Source of the DNA: Spinacia oleracea
Lineage: Eukaryota; Streptophyta; Magnoliopsida; Caryophyllales; Amaranthaceae
Length of the DNA stretch: 64,000 bases
Reading direction: 5' to 3'
Assembly: GCF_020520425.1 (NCBI RefSeq)
Contig: NC_079491.1
Span: forward strand, 8,357,143 to 8,421,142
Positions 35,156-45,490 of this stretch are shown one piece after another. The notes below the pieces were generated by a model. That model worked only from the letters and a program-made list of their open reading frames with translations. It searched no databases and was not told the origin of the DNA. Position numbers and translations under genes: made by a program. Each line of letters begins with the position of its first letter. Position 1 is the first letter of the stretch.

Positions 35156-38100
35156 TATTTTGAGTTACTTTGATTTGTGGGGTTTGACAGCCCTACTGGT
35201 ATTACTGTATTAGTGTATGACTTTATGAGCATTGAGCAGTTTGCTTGGTGTTTTACTCTTCCATAGTTCCATAGGCTTAGTAATTTCAGGGCCAGAAGAA
35301 AATGGGCCACGAACTTGAATGAAGCTTATAATTTACATAAACAGCCCAACAAAACTTGAAAATTTGTTGGTCTTGCAAATTTGCAATATTGACCAACTTG
35401 CAAGCTGGACCGGTGGTGCACTGTGGTCTGTGCAGTGTGCACGGGGCTTCTAATGGAGAGACTTATATGTTTTGACTTTTGATAAGAGGGATAAACCAGG
35501 GGTATCAAATCGGTTCATCGGTTGGTTACAGGTCAGATATAATCGGATAATGTAGTCGGTCATTGTGCGTATGCGGATTAAATGTGTGAATTTTTTTTCC
35601 AGGTCACTTCGATTTTGGTCAGAAATCGGTTGGATCAGGTTAGTTTTTGACAGGTGTAAACCGTAGAGGCCACTACGCCGCGGACTAGGCCAATGCTTAT
35701 TTACCGTATATAGAGATGACCAACGAGACCGGTTGTGTGGATCATGGATGAGTTTAATAGGCCATGGGTTGGGGATAGGTGACACACGACCGACACAGTA
35801 AAAGTCAGTGTGGGTTGGGTTGTGTGTTGCGTCGGAAAAAATGGACACATTACGAGTGAGTTTGGACATTTGGGCCTGATGTGGCTCCGATGGATCAGGT
35901 GATCTAGTGGTTTGGTGAGTCTAGACGGATTTCGGAAGCTGATGTGGGTCAAGTGGGTCTGGTCGGTTTGAATGATTACTTAATCATTAAAAAATTCAAA
36001 ATTCATATGAACTTAATTAATTAACTTTTATGTTATTGGCATACTCACATAAATGTTGTCAATATATATCTAAACAATAAAATTAAAATATATTAGCATT
36101 TGAAACATACAAAATAGTTTAAATCATGATGGTGGGTTGAATGGGTCACATGCATGGTTAGGTGTATTGGGATTCTTGTGTCGTTGTTCTGAGTTTGTGT
36201 GCCGAGTGAGTTGGGTTCATGTGTTGAGTGAGTCGTGTCGGGTTGGTTGGGTGGGTGGGTGGGTGAAATGGACGTGTTGCAAAAAATCAATCCCCGACAC
36301 ATTAAATAAATATTCGAGTTCGGCGGATAATTGTGACTAGGTTCTAAATGGATCCACGTGACCCACTATGGGTTATGCCAGGGTGGGTTGGTCAGACCCA
36401 ACTCACTAGTCATATCTAACCTACTAGTGAACCCTAATAGTAAACATTAAGAGCGGCATATATCATTTCCTAAGCAAAATAGATATTATTTTATTGGCTA
36501 GGTGTTTTTAATGTTTATGTTGATGGGTTGACCACTTGACCATGCAGTCAAGCTTCTAGACCATGTGTTAGACGTCATTGTGTTTTGGTTGTTCAGTTGC
36601 CGTTGGCGGACAAAAGCTTCAAGTACTATAACTATGAGTATATCTTAGTCGTATACACATTCTTGAAAAATAGACCAACAACTTCTAGATATCTACTAAC
36701 GTTTTAAACATATTGTATTTGACTTCAACTCCTCTTAATTTAAACATATTTGTATTTGACTTCAATATCATGCATCCAAAACTTGAATATTGACTATTAA
36801 GTGGTAAATTTAGAAAATATAAGTAATAGGATAACTACTTAAAATAAATAAAAAACTAACTGAAGTTAAGTATTTTAAAGAATAACTAAGATTAGTTTTT
36901 TTTTTTTTTGCAAGTAGGGCCACATGACCCCATTTAAACCCGGGAAATGATAAATCCAAGGAAAATTTTACTTCTTCCAAGGAAATCCAAATTTTTTAAA
37001 GTTGATTTCCTTGGAAGAAGTGAAATTCTTCCTTGGATTTATCGTTTCCCTTTAAACCCTCTCCCTCCGCAACTGCAACTAACTAAAATCCACGAGTACA
37101 TTTTCAAGCGTTTTTTTACTCATTTGGTCAATTTTATTTTTGCAAAATTTTAAATGAGCTTAAAAATACTGTTAAAATATACATGTGAAGTCGTGACAAA
37201 TGAAAGCGTCGAAATAAAGATGATTATGAGTCAGGTCGTGCTTCGTGCCCAACTCACGTGTTTTAGGCCTGAACGGGGCCGACCAACACCAAGTTCACTT
37301 GTATTGTGTCGAGATGGGTTAGGCCGAAAGTTTCAAAAGGGGGGGTCCAAGCACGGCCCAAGACCATGTGCCCTCGTGTCGGGCCGGACCTTCGTGCCAA
37401 AGCTTAATTTTGATGTAGAGAGAGCCACAAAGGTCAAAGCAACAAATAATGTTGACGAGATTCGATTTCAAGTCTTGGGTACCACCCCCTCAAGAGTCAA
37501 GACTTTACCAACTAAGTTAATTGATATCCACATGCCTAAGCCTAATTTCACTTAATTTAACGTTTATGTTGTGTCAGGTCAGGTTGTATCATGTCTTATT
37601 GTGCTTTTAAAGAGAAATTATGGCCCGAGCCTAGCTCACGACCCACGATTTTGTGCTCCTGCTAAGCCGTATTATTTTCGTGTCTTTGTCAGATCGTGCT
37701 TTTTTCGTGTTGGGTTGTGTCGTGCTTCTAGAACATATTACATGCACCCGGGTGTACCGTGTGCACCCTCTCATGTTTTCTTTTTACAAGTGAGGAGAAA
37801 ATGTGATAGGGTCTACCAATGGACATATGAATACCATTCAATATACGATGCACCCGAATACACCTAATAATTTTCACCGTGCTTCAGCACGACCCGGCCC
37901 AACTCAGCCCAGGGCCATCTTTACATCTAGATAACATTAGGGGGGAGAAAAAAAAACCTTCTACAGTTAGGACCCTCATTGATTACGTATCCTGATCAAA
38001 AGCAAACATTTTGAAGTGTAAATAAAAAAGTTGGCAAAAATCGAAAGCAATTTCGAGGAAACCTCTGATAGCATCAGAAGGTTCACATTAGGTAGAGTAT

Positions 38101-38217
38101 TTTATTTGTATGACAACTCCTACGCGCAACATAATATTTATAATGTACAAAAACTTATATACTACACTCTTATATTACCCTTTATAAAACAAATTTCATA
38201 AAATAACAATATTTATA
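35156..38217. repeat. Spacer with degenerate GGGT/CGGGTC-rich hAT-like debris
   Basis: Two stretches (35495-36430 and 37230-37925) have unusual G/T- or C/G-rich wording such as TCAAATCGGTTCATCGG, GGGTTGGTTGGGTGGGTGGG and AGCACGACCCGGCCCAACTC. This composition is common in non-autonomous hAT elements of plants, but I could not fix ends or target repeats. A local inverted repeat (TAAATCCAAGGAAAATTTTA / TTCCTTGGATTTATCG) lies at 36950-37045. Small open frames here have no protein-like composition. Confidence 0.4.
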
Positions 38218-38219
38218 TA

Positions 38220-38547
38220 TTCCTTCCGTTTCGGAATATTCGACCCGGTTTGACCGGTATAGAGTTTGAGGGACTTGAATTGACTTATTTAATTTAATAG
38301 GTGGTAGTTGATAGTGGGGTATTATTTTAATGTAGTTAGTGGGAAATGTGTAAAGGGGTGGGGTTGGGGGAGAGTAGGGGTTGAATTTTTAATTATTATT
38401 TGTATAGATTAGGGGGTAGGTGGGTTAATAGGGGTGGAGTGAGAAATAATATAATATTGTTAAATTATTTCCATTTTTAGAAACAGGTCAAGTATTAAAG
38501 GACGGCCCGATAAAGAAAACAGTTCAAGTATTCCGGGACGGAGAAAG
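38220..38547. mobile_element. Stowaway-like MITE
   Basis: The left end TTCCTTCCGTTTCGGAATA and the right end TATTCCGGGACGGAGAAAG are inverse copies flanked by TA. Length is 328 bp. It lies about 340 bp upstream of the small basic protein gene. Confidence 0.8.
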
Positions 38548-38756
38548 TATAAAATATAATAAATCATTAGTATGACAACTCCTACGCGCTATGGATCAGT
38601 ACTCCATTCATCATAATCTACTCGCGCCAAAAATCAATTACAATGTCGATATACAATCAAAACAAGTAAAGCATAACGGCGGTCCAAGCTTTCTATTCAA
38701 CACGCTTGAATTATTCCACCATATTATATACGCCCCTTTTACATTATATACATATT

Positions 38757-38767
38757 TATATATAAAT
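38757..38767 (+). promoter_or_regulatory. TATA box of the small basic protein gene
   Basis: TTATATATAAATAAA lies about 125 bp upstream of the start codon at 38889, at a plausible distance for a short 5' leader. Confidence 0.5.
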
Positions 38768-38888
38768 AAATACGGAGTATCATCTAACACAATTTTTATT
38801 TCTAACAAACAATTTCTTCTTCTTCTTGTTCAACTATCCTATCTTTCTCTTCAATATCCTTCGAAATTCTAAGTTAAGCTAAAAAAAA

Positions 38889-39155
38889 ATGTCAGGGAAC
38901 AATAACGAGACTTCATGGGCAGATCAATGGGATCCACAACCAGCTTACGGCGGCGGCCATGATTATAATGACAACAAAGCGAAGAAGAAGGGCGGCGACA
39001 ATGGTTCCGGTGGCGGCGCAAAGAAGAAGGTTGAAGAAGGACTTGCTAAGACTAAGGATGTTGCTTCTACTGGTTTTAAGAAGGTCAAACAGGGTACTTC
39101 GTTTGGGTTCAATTGGATCAAAGACAAGTGCCAGAAAACCACCCAAAAAGAGTGA
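38889..39155 (+). CDS. Small Gly/Lys-rich basic protein of unknown function
   Basis: An 88-residue intronless frame starts at an ATG preceded by an A-rich leader (GCTAAAAAAAAATG) and ends at TGA. The N-terminus has SWADQWDPQPAYGGG, the middle is a Gly/Lys-rich linker, and the C-terminal half is a likely amphipathic basic helix (KKVEEGLAKTKDVASTGFKK followed by VKQGTSFGFNWIKDKCQK). No signal peptide or membrane span is visible. The conserved-looking C-terminal block VKxGTSxGFNWIKxKxQ recalls small uncharacterised plant proteins I have seen. The gene has a TATA box, a good start context (AAAAATGTC) and an AT-rich 3' flank. I know of no assigned function and do not propose one. Confidence 0.8.
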   Translation: MSGNNNETSWADQWDPQPAYGGGHDYNDNKAKKKGGDNGSGGGAKKKVEEGLAKTKDVASTGFKKVKQGTSFGFNWIKDKCQKTTQKE

Positions 39156-39829
39156 TTCATTATAATTTTTGTTACAAACCCATGTTATTTTATTTATGAT
39201 CTTAATTAATCTTTATCGTTAATTAGAATTCATATATATGTGTATATTATATGATTTGATTTGAATCTTTCAAGGTTGATCTTACTTGGTTTTTGTATAT
39301 CTTTTGGATTTGATTTTTTATTTTGATGACGATTTTTTGAGTATTTGTAACGTACAGTTTTCAATTTTCAGTTCACTTTTTTTTCTTTTTATTTATCTTT
39401 AGTTATTTTTTGTGTAGAAATACAAAACGGTGTTCTCTACGGACAGTTTTGTTGTTGTTCCTGAATTTTAATTTGATTTGCATATTCCATCTAGTGGAGT
39501 AATATTCACCATAATCTTCAATATCAAGAGTTTTGACCCGACAATGCTCGAGTTCAACTCGATCAAATCCAAATTTATTATTTATGATTAAAAAAATGAT
39601 GTTGAGTAAATTATTGATATGTCACCTGGCCACCTGGGTATATTTGTAGTTTACTATTAAGACATTTTCCTTAGGATGATATTGTGAATATTATTATTAT
39701 GGTGATTTTGTGAATATTATAATGTATGTAATTAAGATTGAGTAGGTTATGTAAAGAGGTATGTTGGCCAATACGGAGTATTTCAGTTTGAATAGGTGTG
39801 TGAAATTATGTACTCCTATTTACACGTTA

Positions 39830-40040
39830 ATTTGTTTTTTTTTAAAGGTAAGATGAATAATACATTAAAAGCCCCTTCGGTCGAGACTCATTCCTAAGTA
39901 ATCACTACAGAGAATAGAAAACAACCGCGGGCTATATCAAAGATCTATATACATTTTATCACTGATTATATGCCCAACATTAGCAATCCAGTCGTGTCGT
40001 CTGCTCTATTAGCTTCTCTGAAAATATGCTTGATGTCCCA
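39830..40040 (-). mobile_element. LINE 3'-end fragment (probable)
   Basis: A T-run (39836-39844) is followed by sequence that, on the minus strand, reads like a LINE tail approaching poly(A). The order resembles the fragments at 4990 and 11887. No target repeat was found. Confidence 0.35.
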
Positions 40041-40465
40041 CATGTCGAACGAGAGAAGGAGTGGGCAAAGCCCATTCATATTACTCTAAGGGACGTTGGG
40101 TGTGGAAAATAACAGTCATATGCGGTCCATATTGTTGTCCCTTATGGTTTAGTTCTACACATTTTTTGGGTGAGAAATGTGGGTCAACTGGTCAAGCCCA
40201 TTCAATTGATAAGAAAATGCACAAATTTCCAAGATAAAAAAAACAGGAAACTTCTACACATTAAATCTTCGTAGGAATTTTGTATTTATTTGTTACTAGA
40301 ATAAAAAATTTGAACATCAGAGTACAGATTACAACTCTTCTTGATTAATGAACTCTTATACTATGTAAAGTATGTATAAACTTATTAGTAATGTAAAAAG
40401 ATAGGAGTAAACAAAAATACGGCCTCAAATGAAAGTTATAATCATAGCCTTCAAGGATCCTTTCC

Positions 40466-41259
40466 AATAATACCAAACTCATCTTCGATATGTTTTTTAT
40501 GGGATTCAGCCCTTGTACCAATGATTATAAGGTGGTTGCTTTTCGGATGTTAGATAATTTTATGAATACTAACGAGTTTTCAATATGAATTTATTCACTC
40601 AATGATCCCCATTGGAGGATCATATCGAATCCAATAGGATGGATGTGCATGGTTGGAAGTCTTGGAATTTAATGATTCTAAACGGCATTAGAAATAATGT
40701 TTATTTTCAAGGGGCTACATATTGGATCGAATGTGACCAATATGTAGGTATTGTTAGGGAGACTCATCTTTTCTGGTACGACTTTGATGTTGAAAAATCC
40801 AGTTTTGTAAAAGTACCTGAATCTAAAAACCAAATTGCCCCAATTAGGGTTGTTTTCAAGCTTGGAGCGTCATCTTTGACACTTTTAGATGTGTCTTTAC
40901 AAAGATTTTGCATATGGGTTTTCGAAAAGGACCTTGGAAAGGATCCGTTGAGGCTATGGTTTTCAGCTGATTTTAATCTTGTTGTTTGCAACGAATTTAG
41001 GATGGTTGTAAATTCAAGAATTTTCTATGTTTGCAAAAATAATACCATTTTGATAGAGAGTTGGGGAACGACAAGGAGAAGATTGTATTCGTTTAATTTA
41101 ACAAGCCGTGAAATGCAAGATTTAGGATACTATCCATACGGGGGTTATCTATTTGATACATATGTTGAGAGCTTGGTGTTGCACAAAGAAGCCGATGCTC
41201 AAGGGGCAGAATTTGACATCTGTCGCATAACAAGGACTGAAGTTAACAATAATGACTGA
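40466..41259 (+). pseudogene. F-box-associated domain protein pseudogene
   Basis: The region encodes the C-terminal F-box-associated (FBA) domain of a plant F-box protein. It opens with MGFSPCTNDYKVVAFRMLDN (the family's GYDPxTxDYKVV block), continues YSLNDPHW, then changes frame around 40613-40660 and reads DVHGWKSWN, YFQGATYWI, FCIWVFEKD and LVLHKEA to the stop at 41257-41259. An in-frame TGA at 40586-40588 separates the first block from the rest. No F-box was found upstream. Complete proteins of this kind have about 380-420 residues and bring substrates to SCF ubiquitin ligases. With the F-box missing and at least two lesions, this copy should not act as an adaptor. The downstream 215-codon frame has no ATG at its head. 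Confidence 0.8.
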
Positions 41260-41779
41260 AGTAATTAAACAAATATTATGTTGTTGAATGTGCACGTCGA
41301 TGTTGTACGTTCTGGGTACACCTAGCTCTAGGTGGCTAAGCAATGCCTTTTATGTTTTTTAATTTCTGGTAGTTTGATTAGTTATGATACTAAAAACAAA
41401 ATTTGATGATGTTTCTCTTGTTGTTTGGATAGCACGTCATGACTTGATTACAAGCTAAATTGCATTGTTAATTTAATTTCATCTCGATCATAATATTTGC
41501 ACATAATTGATTCGTAAAATTCAAATATCCTATTTGATTTAAGGATGCATAATTACATTTGGAGTACTACGTAGTACGTAGAATCCTAAAAGGAAGATGA
41601 CTGTGCGTTCTGTTTGGTTTGTCTTCGGCTACGCGAAAACATTATTGTACAATTCTTCAAAGAGGGTGAGGAATGCGCGCACATCAATTGGTTGTCTAAG
41701 GTAGTCTTCAATTCATCTCGAATCATGCAAGCTACATACTTCTCCAATCTCCATCTGCTTTTTTAACATCTACTCTGTG
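41260..41779. other. Spacer, nothing recognised
   Basis: AT-rich sequence with no gene or bounded repeat. Confidence 0.5.
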
Positions 41780-41995
41780 ACATGATTAGTTGGGTCAGCC
41801 GACAACCGAGAGCTTCTATTTTGAATTTTCTTAGGCTTAATAAAAACATTGAATGTAATAGAACTCGTAGTTCAACTATTTGTCAATCTTGTGTACTCGG
41901 AAAACTTATTAAGTTGCCTTTTGTTTTTAATACTTCTATGCCCTTTGTAACTATTCATAATGATATTTGAACTTCTCCTATTTTAAGTTCTTCAT
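41780..41995 (+). mobile_element. Ty1/copia fragment (GAG-pre-integrase region)
   Basis: The stretch encodes ICQSCVLGKLIKLPFVF followed by words like the HND(V/I)WTSP segment. This is the zinc-binding GAG-pre-integrase region at the start of copia integrase. It is a broken fossil of about 0.2 kb with no LTRs in view. Confidence 0.7.
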
Positions 41996-42930
41996 ATCAC
42001 CCGTAGAACTGTGCAAAACATTCAGAAAACCAAAAAAATGAACCCAGAAATTGAAAAAACCGAATGAAAACACGGTTAACTAAACCGAAATAATATGGTT
42101 AGCATCGGCTTTTAATTTTTATTTAAAACCCCTTTGAACGAATAATTGATCATCGTGTGTAAAGAGAATATAAATAAATCATTGTATTCAACATTTTATC
42201 CAAAATTAACTTTTTTACTTCTCTTCTTGTTTTACCGTAATTTGCTATCTCAAATTGGAAGCAATGCATATTAGGACTAGTAGGATTTAGGGGGGTTCAT
42301 GTATTACTCTTAGGCGGACCATTAGGAGTATTATATTCATTAGCATTAGCTTTACCCGATTTTAGTTGTACGTGTTCCTTTTTTTTTGTATTTGATGTAG
42401 TTATGCATTTTGTCCAGTGACTATGTTCAAGCAATTGTGGAATTCATCTTACCATTACCCGACCAAACCAAGCTGAAAAACCTCGATACCTGAATAAGCG
42501 GGTACGAAAATTATGGATATGGTTTAGGGTCGACAAAGTATGACCCAAAAGTACGTACGTTTACCCCAAAATAAATTGCTAACAGGTAACCGAACCCGAA
42601 CTTGCACGCTTCTATTCACCGATATTATATACTTTTTTTCGAAGTTCTCATGGACATTTCTCCTTTGGTTAATAAATCGCAAGTTTATCCCACCTTTTAG
42701 CCTTTCAAACTCACATTCATACGATTTTTATATGTAGCGCGTGCATTGAAAATCCTTTCAAGTTTTTTATAAACATAACTAATTAAATTGTTGACAAAGA
42801 ACAACAAACCGTAATAAGCTAACTCGTCACAAAAACTCCAGAATGAAAATGGGGAAAACCACCAGTTTTTTTTGGGAAATAAATTCTTGACAGAAATAAC
42901 AAATTATCCTAATCAGCTAAGCTCCAATAT
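41996..42930. other. Spacer, nothing recognised
   Basis: AT-rich sequence with scattered ACCGAAC/GAACCCGAAC words near 42015-42100 and 42500-42600. These could be old repeat remnants, but no ends were found. Confidence 0.4.
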
Positions 42931-42966
42931 TTGTGTCTGTTCACGGAATATGCCATCTTCTTGATT

Positions 42967-43197
42967 ATGAGAGGTTTGAATAGAAGAAGCTCCTTCGCCA
43001 GCAATTTATCCGGATATAATCCCTTAATCTCTGGGTTAATTTCTCCTAGTGTAATCCCTCGTTGGACGGCCTGGTACTTACTGTGGTGTTTTCTCTTATC
43101 TTACTACGGTTTCTGCAGTCTTTGCTGGTTTAATCCCATTGTTTGTACCTTGATTTTGATTCTTGCTATTTGTCCTAATGAACGTAACTGGCAGTGA
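42967..43197 (+). other. Unassigned short open frame ending at a splice-donor-like site
   Basis: From ATG 42967 a 76-codon frame encodes a basic/serine-rich start (MRGLNRRSSFASNLSGYNPL) followed by a hydrophobic, Trp/Tyr/Leu-rich stretch. It ends in NWQ just before a perfect CAG/GTGAGT. The last 65 bp, including this donor, are tandemly duplicated at about 43208-43275. It could be the first exon of an unknown gene or chance. No downstream exon was identified. Confidence 0.25.
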
Positions 43198-43277
43198 GTT
43201 TTTGTTCATATTCCTTGATTTTGATTCTTGCTATTTGTCCTAATGAACGTAGTTGTGCGGTAAGTTTTTGTTCATAT
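43145..43277 (+). repeat. Tandem duplication of about 65 bp
   Basis: CCTTGATTTTGATTCTTGC through GTTTTTGTTCATATT occurs twice in direct tandem, with a few changes at the GTAACTGGCA / GTAGTTGTGC position. Confidence 0.9.
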
Positions 43278-43624
43278 TCAATTTTGTAATGGACATAGAT
43301 CGAGTTAGAAATCTAGCATTTCACAACAATTGATTATACATTCAATTTTGTATGTTCCTTGACAATTTTGTAGTTGAATAAAAAACACCTCGTACTTTTG
43401 AATTTATCTGTCAAATTTTTATATAATGATGGCTAAATTCAGAATTTATTTTGATACAAACCTCCAATTTTGATACATGTTACCATAAGAATAATCCTTA
43501 TTGTTATTAATGTTACGAGTCCATCCTTGCTTCTGACAGGATCGAGTAATTACTGCATGTACTGGATTTCTCTCATAACCCCTCATCAAATTTCTCTAAT
43601 AACCCATGCTTAAGAAACAACGAG

Positions 43625-43810
43625 AATCTTAGCGTCACAACATTGAAGAACTCCAGAATTCGGATGCTTGGACAGCTTTCTTGAGCGAGGAAAGGAAGAA
43701 GGAAAGAGAAAACATCTCAACGGTTCTTCTGGGCGCTGGGCTTTGACGAGATTTAACCCCACCGGCAACGGCCAGGGGTTAGCGTCGCAACATTGAAGAA
43801 CTTCCGAGGT
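43625..43810 (-). repeat. Short frame with a repeated VLQCCDA segment
   Basis: The block TTAGCGTCACAACATTGAAG at 43630-43649 recurs as TTAGCGTCGCAACATTGAAG at 43779-43798. On the minus strand both copies read VLQCCDA within one open frame, separated by a Pro/Arg/Ser-rich segment. The composition is more protein-like than its surroundings, but I recognise no family. It may be a captured gene scrap. Confidence 0.35.
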
Positions 43811-44279
43811 CATACATTTCTGGTTCAAAATTTGTTGATTTTAATGCTATATTTTTTTTGGTGATTTAATGGTTCGAAATTTGTTGTTCGAATTTTGGTG
43901 ATTTATGCCGATTTAATTGTTCGAATTTGTTGTTATAATTTTTGGCCATTTAATTGTTCTAATTTTGGTGATTTATAGTTCGAAATTTGTAGATTTGATG
44001 ACACATCGGGTCCGATACTCGGATCCCCAACACCCGTCCCATGATTCAGACGTAAATAGATCGGATTCATACCCGTGTCTGACACTCGTATCCGAGTCCG
44101 TTGAAAAACAGGACCTAAAGAGGTAAATCGGATGATTCGAACGTAAATGGATCGGATCCATACCCGTGCCCGACACCCGTCGGAAGTAAATGGACCGGAG
44201 TGATCCATTGCCATTCGTACTTTCAGGTATTATTAATTAATGTTTCTTGTTTTATTAATTATATTATTTGGTGTTGTTA

Positions 44280-44545
44280 AACCTCCCATAAACTCTCTGT
44301 TTCTCCCTTTCTGTTTCTTTTTCTTCCTCCTCTCTGTTTCTTTGTAATCCTTATTCTTTTTCTTCCTCCTCTCTGTTTCTTTTTAATCCTTATTGTTATT
44401 AATGGTAGGAGTAAACTTTCCATAAACCTTCTGTTTCTTTTTCTTCTTCCTCCCTGTTTCTCCCTTTCTGTTTCTTTTTCTTCCTCTTTTCTGTTTCTCT
44501 TTCTTCTCTTTTTCTTCCTCGATCTTCTCTGTATTAACAGTCATG
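44280..44545 (+). repeat. Degenerate pyrimidine-rich tandem array
   Basis: Repeats of CTGTTTCTTTTTCTTCCTCC-type units, with one longer unit (TTTTTAATCCTTATTGTTAT) present twice. It has no coding features. Confidence 0.8.
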
Positions 44546-44552
44546 TAAGTAC

Positions 44553-45000
44553 CAGAATTAATGGGTTAATAAAATCACGCTTAAGAATGTCATACAAGCT
44601 TAAGTGTGGAAAATGCTGACGCACAAGTGTTTAGGCTTTGAAAGAATGTCTTGTATTGCTTGAGAGAATTGTACAAGTGTTTTATGATCTGTTACAAATG
44701 AATGTCAATGCCTATTTATAGGCTTTTAAGTTCTAGAGACTTTTAGCCCGAAACCTTTTACAACCTCTGGAGTAATTATCTAAGTATCTAGAAAGTTCCT
44801 AAAGAGGCTTTTAAAAAACTCTATACAAATCTGTATAAATGCGTTATAGACTAATCCATGCTAGAACATACTTTAGATAAAACTGAGTGCCCAAGACATT
44901 GTAGAACCTTCCGGAGGCATCCCGAGAAGCTTGTTAGACCATCGAGTCTTTGCAGGCCTCAAAAAGCAATTCTGATCTAGCCATTGTCTCAATTGAGCTA
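44553..45000 (-). repeat. Possible solo-LTR-like segment
   Basis: On the minus strand a TATA motif (GCCTATAAATAGGC, at about 44712-44725) is followed by a leader-like region rich in AAGCAATACAAGACATTC words, the arrangement often seen in copia LTRs. Clear TG...CA ends and target repeats were not found, so this is tentative. Confidence 0.3.
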
Positions 45001-45205
45001 CAATATGTGGACGGTGGACCCCATGCTTGAGCGCCTAGCGCTCGTTAGCAGTTGCTTAATTAGTTAATTTACAAAGGGCTTGAAAATTATAAGATAGCAA
45101 GTCGCCAAAATAAGGCCACAGCAAAAAGATACTTTTGTTTTCAAATTAACCCTACTACGGTACTACAAATTAAATCCGAATGGGCTTCGGGAAACCACAC
45201 CCTCT

Positions 45206-45404
45206 ATTTTTTTATTTTATATATTTTTTTAATAGGTAAGAAGAAGGGACCCTAACTGAACTAGCACTCCCAAGCATTTCGCAGTTGATGGGGCTCGAAC
45301 TTGTGACCTCCAAGTTACAAGGTGAGTTCCTCATCAACTCCACCAACTTATGTTGGTAAAGAAGTTTATGTGCCACGTGACGCTCTGCTTGTGAAAAAAA
45401 GAAA
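45206..45404 (-). mobile_element. tRNA-derived SINE with 14-bp target repeats
   Basis: The insert is flanked by exact repeats of AAACCACACCCTCT (45192-45205 and 45405-45418). On the minus strand it carries a box B-like GGTCACAAGTTCGAGCCCC and an upstream box A-like TTGGTGGAGTTGATGAGG, and it ends in a poly(A)-like tail (T-rich at 45206-45232 on the plus strand). It is inserted about 87 bp upstream of the phosphatase start codon. Confidence 0.85.
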
Positions 45405-45490
45405 AAACCACACCCTCTGTTCCTTTGAAAACCTTACTTGGTATAAATTAACTAATTACTAACCCTAATTTGATTACAGAGTTAAAAAAA

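Noticed and set aside
35450-36302. Overlapping minus-strand frames rich in His, Thr and Pro
   Set aside because: They arise from GGGT/TTGG-rich repeat sequence read in several phases; no family resemblance.
37154-37555. 133-codon plus-strand frame
   Set aside because: The sequence belongs to a GC-skewed repeat region, has no recognisable domain and shows similar open frames in other phases.
42240-42400. Organelle-DNA insertion suspected from GGATTTAGGGGGGTTCATG wording
   Set aside because: I could not match it to any plastid or mitochondrial gene, and nearby sequence is ordinary AT-rich spacer.
45470-45490. TTG-initiated N-terminal extension of the phosphatase
   Set aside because: Nuclear plant genes start at ATG; the ATG at 45491 has an A-rich context and matches the family start.
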